This document shows, piece after piece, positions 57,140 through 64,000 of a stretch of DNA of 64,000 nt; the first letter of the stretch is position 1; each line of letters begins with the position of its first letter. Source of the DNA: Aurelia coerulea (taxonomy: Eukaryota; Cnidaria; Scyphozoa; Semaeostomeae; Ulmaridae); NCBI GenBank assembly GCA_039566865.1, contig CM076943.1:43160663-43224662 (forward strand). The letters are read 5' to 3'. The translations under genes were made by a program, and so were the position numbers. A model generated the notes under the pieces. That model was not told where the DNA came from. It saw only the letters and a list, made by a program, of their open reading frames with translations, and made no database searches.

Positions 57140-57545
57140 ACACCCTGTATCACTGTGTACCGTAAAAGCTCTATTAAGCCCCCAGGGGTACTTATTTAAA
57201 TCCATACACTCCAGATGGTGGCTTAAAAGAGAGGAGGCTCATTAGAGAGGGGGTATTATTCACAAAATTAAATGACAACGATACATATGATATACCTTTT
57301 ACGCCATATTTTCGGATTCAAAATACAATTTTGAGTCAAATACATAAGTTCGACACAGTTTTATCTCAAACCATATTAAAATTAACATGCCAATAACTTA
57401 GTTAGCTCAATAAATGGAAAATCTTTGGAATTTGATATAAGTGGAGGGGGGGGGGCTTAATAGAGAAGGGGTCTTATTCAAAATGTTGGCTTAAAGGGGA
57501 GGGGTTTATCAGGGTCTGAAAAGGGGTTGGTGCAAAGTTTTAGCC
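57140..57545. mobile_element. Probable MITE rich in 'cttaa-agagagg' motifs
   Basis: The block opens accgtaaaagctctattaag-cccccagggg and contains repeated strings gtggcttaaaagagaggagg, gctcattagagaggggg, ggcttaatagagaagggg and ggcttaaaggggagggg. This is a pattern of short purine-rich direct repeats at both ends of an AT-rich core. I could not fix its ends or a target duplication. Confidence 0.4.
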
Positions 57546-58124
57546 CACTTGGCACTGTTTGACGTTTATCACAAAACCGATCCAAATTTTTTTTTTTACA
57601 TCATTTAATTAGTTACAATACATATTATTTTCATCGTTACTTACAAAATACCATACCCTACTACTAATACAATACCAATTGGAGCGAAAACTACGGCTAC
57701 CTCATGGCAACATAAAACAGGAAATACGAACATACCACTGCACGTAACTACTAGAGAGAAAAATAATTGCTAATACTACACGTAACTACAAAAAAGAAAA
57801 AAGGAAAAAAAGAAAAAAACGTTTACCTTAAAGGGGACCTAAATAAAACTACACGTAACTGCTACTACAAATAAAAGGAATGTTTAAAATACAAAAATTG
57901 AATTTTGGGGGTTAGAAATGGGGCCTGTGGCAATTTTTAGCAAAATCAAAATTTTTTTCATTTTTTTGTGATTCTGGGACCAAAACTTGAAAACTGGGAC
58001 CCAGCACCTGAGAGGGAAAATAGGTAAATGCATTGTACTTGTGATCAACGATATACTCATTTAGAATCAATATTTTTGTGCTGCGTTTTGATCGTTGTAA
58101 TTTGAATGCTTTCTTCTTCCATAG
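57546..58124. other. Intron-like AT-rich spacer
   Basis: It contains repeated tacacgtaacta strings (57737, 57777, 57850), purine-rich aaaagaaaaaagg and a T-run. A pyrimidine-rich tract (gctttcttcttccatag) leads into the ShKT exon. Confidence 0.45.
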
Positions 58125-58256
58125 AGCCAGTGAAGTGTGCTGCTGGAGGTTTCGACTGTGACGACATCTCACTGGATCCGGATCTTTGCAAGCAAGATCC
58201 CTTTGGAAATGGTCCTCTTAAATGGAGCTGCCTAATAGAATGTGGAGTTTGTCAAC
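58125..58256 (+). CDS. ShKT-domain exon of a secreted protein
   Basis: The acceptor ttcttcttccatAG and the donor GTAAGT bound a 132-nt exon that is phase 1 in and phase 1 out. It encodes EPVKCAAGGFDCDDISLDPD, LCKQDPFGNGPLKWSCLIEC, GVCQ. The six cysteines, with C-x(6)-C, a middle cysteine and a closing W-x-C-x3-C-x2-C, fit the ShKT fold. That module is found in cnidarian peptide toxins and in many metalloproteases and matrix proteins of animals. From sequence alone I cannot say it is a toxin. A symmetric 1-1 exon is the usual form of a shuffled extracellular module. The signal-peptide exon is probably at 56773 or 47856. Further exons to the right are not identified. Confidence 0.7.
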
Positions 58257-58604
58257 GTAAGTCATCTTCTTGTTACAAATACACTTACTCTTTCTATAAC
58301 TCTCCAACCTCTTTCTATAACTCTCCAACTTGCAAACCTATGAGTTAATTAGCAACAGTTATCTTATTTTTGCTTAGTAGTTGAAATTGCATGCTTAGGT
58401 GGCCCCCCCCCCATATTTTTGCGTGATGCGTTATTGGCCATATTTCATGCGTGAAGTCGTGAAATTTCCATTTTTTGTGCGTGATTTCGTGAATTACGAT
58501 TCCTGCGTGAAGCGTGAAATACGACTTTTCCTTACGTTATGCCGTGAAAAGGGCTGTGGCAATGCGTGAATTTGTGAATGAAACTGTAAATGATATTAAC
58601 AGTT

Positions 58605-58904
58605 TTTTGTCAGAATCGCACGCTCTTCTTTCGACGGAAATACAAGGCGCCTTGATTTAAGAGTTTTCAAAACCACAACAGAAATGTTTTGCTGACGCCT
58701 TTCTTTACAATATTCTTTGCTTGTGTTTCGTTGAAGAAGATATTTCCGAAAATATCAAGTTTTTCAGGCAGACTATCTTCCGTGGACTCGCAAGTGTCGT
58801 CAAATCTTTTTTCCGGTTCAAATGGGTTGAATGAGTCAGCCTTTGATTTTTTCATTTTTGCACATTTGATATCCAGTTAAACTGTTTCGCAGGTCATATT
58901 GCTA
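58605..58904. repeat. 300-bp direct repeat, copy 1
   Basis: From tttttgtcagaatcgcacgc to ctgtttcgcaggtcata this segment is repeated almost exactly at 59564-59863. On the minus strand both copies carry the same 62-codon frame (MKKSKADSFNPFEPEKRFDD...). I do not recognise it, though the acidic/serine-rich composition is compatible with a real protein segment. Confidence 0.9.
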
Positions 58905-59527
58905 TTTTTTCAATTTGGTAGGGTAAGGTGGGGTAATGTGGGTCTAAAATGTGCAAATCTCAAAATGGATAGCTGGTAAAGCGAGACTAAAATGCAAAAC
59001 ATTTCAAAAGTTTTGTTTAATTGACATTCAGTGCTTCTTCTTTCTTGGGGAAAAATGTCAGCTCTGACAAAGGCAGTTAAATATTTTTAAAAAATGTTCT
59101 CTTTTGGCAACTAAAATAGGCCCACTTTTTCCGACGAGCGGGAAAAGTGGGTCTATTTTCAAAACTTGTACAAAATCGGAATATGACAGGCTAAATGATT
59201 AAAAAAATTACACTTTTTTTTATAAGAAACTGGTTTATATAGAAACTAATACTACGATGACCAAAAATTTAAGAAACTCTACTACTACGCTCAAGAACAG
59301 TTAAGAAACTCTAAAACTTTATTTCTGTATGTCTCTCTTATTCTATGTCTCTCTAACAAAGGTACATTCGTCTTTTCTTGAATTTTAACTGCAAAATTGG
59401 TAAATTTTTGCCTTGACGTGCATGGCTTCTTCTTGATGACAATGTCAATGCAAAATGGAAGCCTTTTCTCGAGAAGAAGGCTCAACTTCGAACAATACCG
59501 CAATTTTAGGCCCAAAAAATAAGAAAC
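58905..59527. other. No gene; hairpin at 59113-59161 and aagaaact repeats
   Basis: aaaataggcccacttttt followed by ccgacgagcgg and then aaaagtgggtctatttt forms a hairpin at about 59113-59161. The string taagaaact recurs at 59222, 59270 and 59302. The minus-strand frame across 59635-59291 reads through the terminal repeat at 59528 and is not supported as a gene. Confidence 0.5.
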
Positions 59528-59563
59528 TAGAGTACTGTCGCCCTGAATGGGTCTAATGCCGTT

Positions 59564-59863
59564 TTTCGTCAGAATCGCACGCTCTTCTTTCGACGGAAAT
59601 ACAAGGCGCCTTGATTTAAGAGTTTTCAAAACCACAACAAAAATGTTTTGCTGACGCCTTTCTTTACAATATTCTTTGCTTGTGTTTCGTTGAAGAAGAT
59701 ATTTCCGAAAATATCAAGTTTTTCAGGCAGACTATCTTCTGTGGACTCGCAAGTGTCGTCAAATCTTTTTTCCGGTTCAAATGGGTTGAATGAGTCAGCC
59801 TTTGATTTTTTCATTTTTGCACATTTGATATCCAGTTAAACTGTTTCGCAGGTCATACCAACC
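59564..59863. repeat. 300-bp direct repeat, copy 2
   Basis: Near-identical to 58605-58904, differing at only a few positions; it begins right after the left terminal repeat of the TAGAGTA element. This placement suggests the duplication is tied to the movement or rearrangement of that element. Confidence 0.9.
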
Positions 59864-60483
59864 TTTTAAGAGAAAAATTGTAACATTTATCGAAACATCT
59901 CGTCAATCTTTATTGCCGAAGTGCGTATTTTTCCAAAGGCAAATAAATTGGGAAAAATTCGCCCTGAATGGTTCTATCTTTTTCAAACGACTCCACGTAG
60001 CGATCCAAGTTTGTGTGCGCTGGTAATACCAGCCTGGTATTGTGTCAGTATAGAAAGGAAATGTGCTACTAAAGTTATTTTGACATATTTTGAGGGTTTC
60101 ATCAGCTTTGGTGTTTCGTCATCTTTAAAAATTATCATAACAGTTGAGTTTTACGTAAATTTTGAACTTCATCTGCGCAGGAAAATTGATAGCTGTCCGT
60201 TAAAATTTTGTATTCCCAACAATGCCAAAAGCCAGATAATACAAACATTCCCTTAAAGCTCATTCAGTGTTGTATCTGTAGAGAGAAGCTTGGCTTTCCT
60301 GCTAGTAAAATTTCCCTGCTGAGGCCTAAACAACATTCAGACCCATTCAGGGCGAAAATTTGAGAAAGTATTATTTTGACTACTGCTGATGTTAGGCTCA
60401 GTTGCAAGAGGAAACAAGAGTGAAAATATCTTTGGCGTAGAAATAACGGTTGGCAAGGAAATGAAGTCTATATCCATTTTGCG

Positions 60484-63334
60484 TTATTATTACTGGTGAT
60501 TTCAACTGCCGATCAACTCAATCGTGGGAAAACGATATAGAGAACAATGAGGGAAAGCTGTTTTAGCCATTAACATCTGACCTAGGCCTACACCAGTTGA
60601 TTTCTGAACCAACACATTTGATGGGTATTTCAAAATCCTGCATTGATTTGATTTTGATTGATCAACCAAACAACGTTATCGAGTCTGGTGTTCATCCCTC
60701 GCTACATGAACAGTGTCATCATCAAATAGTCTATGGAAAATTATCTGTTTCAAGTTTAAAACTACCTCCCTACTCACGCAGGATTTGGTACTATGACAAG
60801 GCTGATTTCGTTGCGATTATGAAAAGCATCCAACTTTTTCGCTGGCAAGAGCACCTTAGCAAACTAACATGTCCCAATGAGCAAGTTCAGTTACTTAATG
60901 AAGTTCTGTTAAACATTTACTCTAATTTCATACCTAACAAAGTCAAGACGATTAGACCCCACCAAGCACCCTGGATAACAGAAAAGGTTAACAAAATTTC
61001 TGAGAAAAAAGAATCGTGCCTACAGAAATTTCATAAGGAGTGGCCAACCCAATGACAATAGAGGGAATACAAAAGTTGATATCCGAAGGTTCGAAAATGA
61101 TTGAGGATGCCAAACGAAATTACTTTCTCAAGGCAGGAAACACATTGGCTATAACCCTGGGACTTCTAATAAAGCTTATTGGTCTTTAATCAACACCGTC
61201 CTAAATAAGGCCAAGATTCCAATAATACCACCTCTTCTAGAAAACGGGTTGTTTATAACGGATTTCACTGAAAAGGCACAGATATTCAATGATTATTTCG
61301 TACTCCAGTGTACAACAATCAATACAGGTAGCGTAATTCCACCTAATATGCCAGCTCCTTCTTCCCTCATAAGCGATTTTCCTATATCTAACAAAAAGAT
61401 ACTGAACATTATAAGGTCTCTAAATCCTAATAAAGCACATGGTTGGGATGGAACATCAATCAGAATGATAAAATTATGTGATACTGCACTAGTTATTCCA
61501 CTAAAAATAATATTTGAAAACTGCTTGAGACGTGGTTTATTTCCCGAAATATGGAAATATGCAAATGTTGTGCCGGTTCATAAGAAAAATGAGAAAAATT
61601 TGAAGGGAAACTATCGACCAATTTCTCTCCCACCAATCTTTGGGAAAATACTTGAAAAACTTATGTACGATTCTTTATACTCGCATCTCGTTTAATGCAA
61701 TTTACTCAATCCGAATCAATCAGGCTTTCGTCCCGGTGACTCAACGGTTAATCAGCTGATTTCTATAACGCACACGATCTTTAAAGCCTTCGATTGTAAC
61801 CCACCTCTTGATGTTCGCTCTGTGTATCTTAGTGGAGGCCCTGAAGTCACCAGACGGTCTCAATCATGCAGATTGTGATATCTTGACATCTCTAAAGTAT
61901 TTGATAGGGTATGGCACGACGGTTTGATCTATAAACTAAAACGATGTGGCGTTTCTGGAGAGCTCCTTTTACTTATCCAAAGTTTTCTTAAGGATAGAAA
62001 ACAGCGAACAGTTCTAAATGGACAGAATTCTGATTGGGGAGATATTTCAGCAGGAGTACCCCAGGGTTCTATTCTAGGTCCCTTGTTTTTCCTTGTATAT
62101 ATCAACGATCTAGCTGCTGACGTGAAGTGCAATGTTAAGCTTTTTGCTGATGATACATCGTTGTTTACTGTAGTAGAAGACTCTAACTCTGCTGCCAGTG
62201 ATATGAACCATGACCTAGAGTTGATAAGACAGTGGGCCTACGATTGGAAAATTTCCTTCAATCCTGATCCGCAAAAACAAGCTGTTGAACTGATATTTTC
62301 TACGAAAAGAATTGAAATCAATCATCCAGAAATTCGTTTTAATAATATTCCAGTGATGAAAGTGGATAAACATAAATATTTAGGAATTATCCTGGACTCA
62401 AAGCTTTCTTTTTCGGCTCATATCCAGGCAGCTGTCTCTAAGACAAGGAAGGGTGTCGGTTTGCTGAAATATCTCTCCAAGTACCTACCCAGACATACCT
62501 TAAACGAATTATTCAAGCTCTATGTGCGACCCCACCTGGAAAACGGAGATGTTATCTATCATATTCCGGCCAAAGTATGTGAATTTAGCAGTAACACTAC
62601 TTTGTCAAGTTTGATGGAAAAGTTGGAGTCAGTTCAGTATTCTGCTGCTCTAGCTGTTACAGGAACGTGGAGGGGGACATCGCGAGAGAAGTTGTACGAA
62701 GAACTTGGTTGGGAATCATTGAGTTCCCGAAGATGGAGTAGACGCCTTACGTTGTTTTACAAAATGATACATAATCTGATGCCTGAATATACAGCTGATC
62801 CAATCCCTCAACTTCAGCAGTCGCATTACTCTCTTCCGCAATCAGGATGTCATTGGGCGAATAAGGGCAAGGACAGAAAAATTCAAATGTAGCTTTAATC
62901 CCAATTGCTTGTCAGAATGGAATGAACTAGATCCGGAGGTTAGACTTGCACCATCGGTCGCTATCTTTAAGAGAAAGCTGATTTCAATTATCTGCCCCCC
63001 TGCTAAATCTTCCTTTGGGATTCATGATCCAATAGGATTATCCTATCTGACTCAACTTAGAGTGGGTCTTAGTAAGTTATGCTTTCACAAATTCAAGCAC
63101 AATTTTAGGGATGCCATAAATCCAATGTGTCCTACAAACGATGGTATGGAGACTACGGAACACTTTTTGTTGCTCTGCCCCTCCTTTGAGGTGGAACGTC
63201 GAAATCTTCTCGCTAGAGTGTTTGATTTGCTGCGACCATTTGGACATATCAATCTTTCAAATGAGGTTTTGACGCAACTTTTATTATATGGTGATAAAGA
63301 CCTTCCAAAGGACCTCAACAGAAATATACTCTAG
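60484..63334 (+). pseudogene. LINE (CR1/jockey-like), endonuclease tail to C-terminus, decayed
   Basis: Translation in several frames gives an endonuclease GDFNCRS motif (60492), a TAG soon after, then QLISEPTHLMG. The linker region reaches a frameshift near 61050. The reverse transcriptase starts in the frame at 61249 (NPNKAHGWDGTSIRMI, GNYRPISLPPIFGKILEKL), stops at 61693 and resumes (LNPNQSGFRPGDSTVNQLIS). It is interrupted by a 54-bp insertion (61831-61884), then continues with FDRVWHDGLIYKLK, SAGVPQGSILGPLFFLVYIN and the catalytic FADD. The C-terminus has a cysteine-histidine cluster (MCPTNDGMETTEHFLLLC). A frameshift at about 62890 precedes the last part. The 3' untranslated region runs to about 63870, ending in an A-rich stretch. 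The copy is dead. A fragment of the same family lies at 27845-28265. Confidence 0.88.
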
Positions 63335-63943
63335 CTGACTCTACATTACATCCACGCAACTGGTCGCTTCAGTTGAGATCACCGTAAATCTAGTTAAACG
63401 TCACCAAACCACTTAGTCCATTTTCGTAAAATTTCTTGTCGTAGAGTCCTGTCCATATATTCCTTTGCAAGTCTGTTTCACATTGGATGTTAGGCTTATA
63501 TTAGAAATCCAGACCCGATAGCGGTGTCTCGAGCCATGGGGACCTTGGGTGGGGAGCAGTGACGGGGACGGTTGTTGTCGTTGTTGTTTTCCTCGGCCGG
63601 CGTTCCAATTGTTAACTATTATATTTTGGCCTGACATCTAATGTGAAACCGGCTCAAATATTTATTTGTAAAATATTTTTTTAATTAGCATTTCTATCTG
63701 TATTAGTTGTAGCGTATGTATAGTAGTTTGTAGTAGTTGTATTTTAATTTATATTAATTCCAGGGGGTAGACATGACATTTTGCTCCTAGGATAGAAATC
63801 TAATGTGGTATAGTAGATTGTAGGTAGTGTTTAGGTAATTTTGTTGCAAATTTTTATATTGAATATAAAAAAAAGTCCATATTCATAAAGAAAATATTTC
63901 CAAGAGACATACACTTTGATAAGAAAATCAATTCTATTTGTGA
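63335..63943 (+). other. 3' untranslated part of the LINE and flank
   Basis: The sequence contains ctcgagccatggggaccttg and a gttgttgtcgttgttgtttt block, several gtagtagttgta strings and ends in tataaaaaaaag near 63873, which looks like the LINE 3' end. The last 100 bp belong to the surrounding TAGAGTA element. The window ends at 64000 without another gene. Confidence 0.55.
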
Positions 63944-64000
63944 TTAGACCCATTGAGGGCGACGGTACTCTAATTAAGAAACATTTACTACTAAAACACC

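Larger units (their letters stand above)
59528..63974. mobile_element. TIR element, TAGAGTA family, copy 2 (4.4 kb, with LINE inside)
   Basis: The left end TAGAGTACTGTCGCCCTGAA is inverted at the right as ATTGAGGGCGACGGTACTCTA. Outside them lies the octamer TAAGAAAC on each side (59520-59527 and 63975-63982), with two extra bases (AT) between it and the right end. An inner pair of the same motif (cgccctgaatggttct at 59960; agacccattcagggcg at 60337) marks either a nested smaller copy or subterminal repeats. The segment contains copy 2 of the 300-bp repeat and a decayed LINE. The terminal heptamer is shared with 30087-31091. No transposase is recognised. Confidence 0.65.

Noticed and set aside
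59291..59635. 114-codon minus-strand frame following the repeated 62-codon frame
   Set aside because: It reads through the terminal repeat at 59528 and differs in phase from the upstream frame; no family resemblance.

Overview
The window reads as non-coding, repeat-packed DNA from an invertebrate animal. I lean towards a cnidarian (coral or sea anemone), for three reasons: the mix of RLE-type and CR1/L2-like LINEs, a SWIM-type zinc-finger element of a kind I associate with cnidarian genomes, and a secreted ShKT exon. This is an inference, since nothing here fixes the species. I see no bacterial-style operon, no rRNA or tRNA and no CRISPR. Nearly all long reading frames belong to transposable elements, and most are broken.

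Layout. 0-8 kb: a foldback element with 10-bp target duplications (1831-2456), a TTAA-flanked MITE (2677-3479), a LINE 3' fragment, and a 2-kb palindromic element carrying pieces of a SWIM zinc-finger gene (5680-7670). 8-14 kb: a nest of four RLE-type LINE pieces separated by TAA microsatellite tracts. 14-17.4 kb: a LINE fragment and an 81-bp minisatellite. 17.4-25 kb: a satellite of about 1.1-kb units, invaded by three TTAA MITEs, two of them at the same base position of the unit. 26.5-27.2 kb: two phase-compatible exons of an unrecognised host gene on the minus strand. 27.4-34.6 kb: LINE scraps, a palindromic THAP element, foldbacks and a RecQ-like helicase remnant. 34.6-39.9 kb: a Ty3-type LTR retrotransposon with both LTRs, split by a TTAA MITE. 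40-46.7 kb: palindromic MITEs and a 3.4-kb foldback (42317-45743) that itself holds a hAT element with a perfect 8-bp duplication. 47-52 kb: foldbacks, a GACCA-rich array, a PIF/Harbinger remnant and an element ending in CCGGGTGTCCC. 52.8-55.4 kb: the longest intact LINE frame. 56.7-58.3 kb: candidate exons of a secreted ShKT gene. 58.6-64 kb: a 300-bp direct repeat and a 4.4-kb TAGAGTA-ended element with a decayed LINE inside.

The host-gene content I can support is two partial genes: the minus-strand pair of exons near 27 kb, and a plus-strand signal-peptide plus ShKT gene whose first exon has two candidates (47856-47946 and 56773-56854).

The most distinctive signal is structural. At least a dozen foldback or palindromic elements occur in 64 kb. 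Two very different ones (626 bp and 3.4 kb) share GGCTATC...GATAGCC termini and exact 10-bp target duplications, which defines one foldback family, probably Mutator-like. Two others carry the 5' part of a gene as their inverted arms. All repeat relationships were read by eye, so boundaries given as approximate may be off by some bases.
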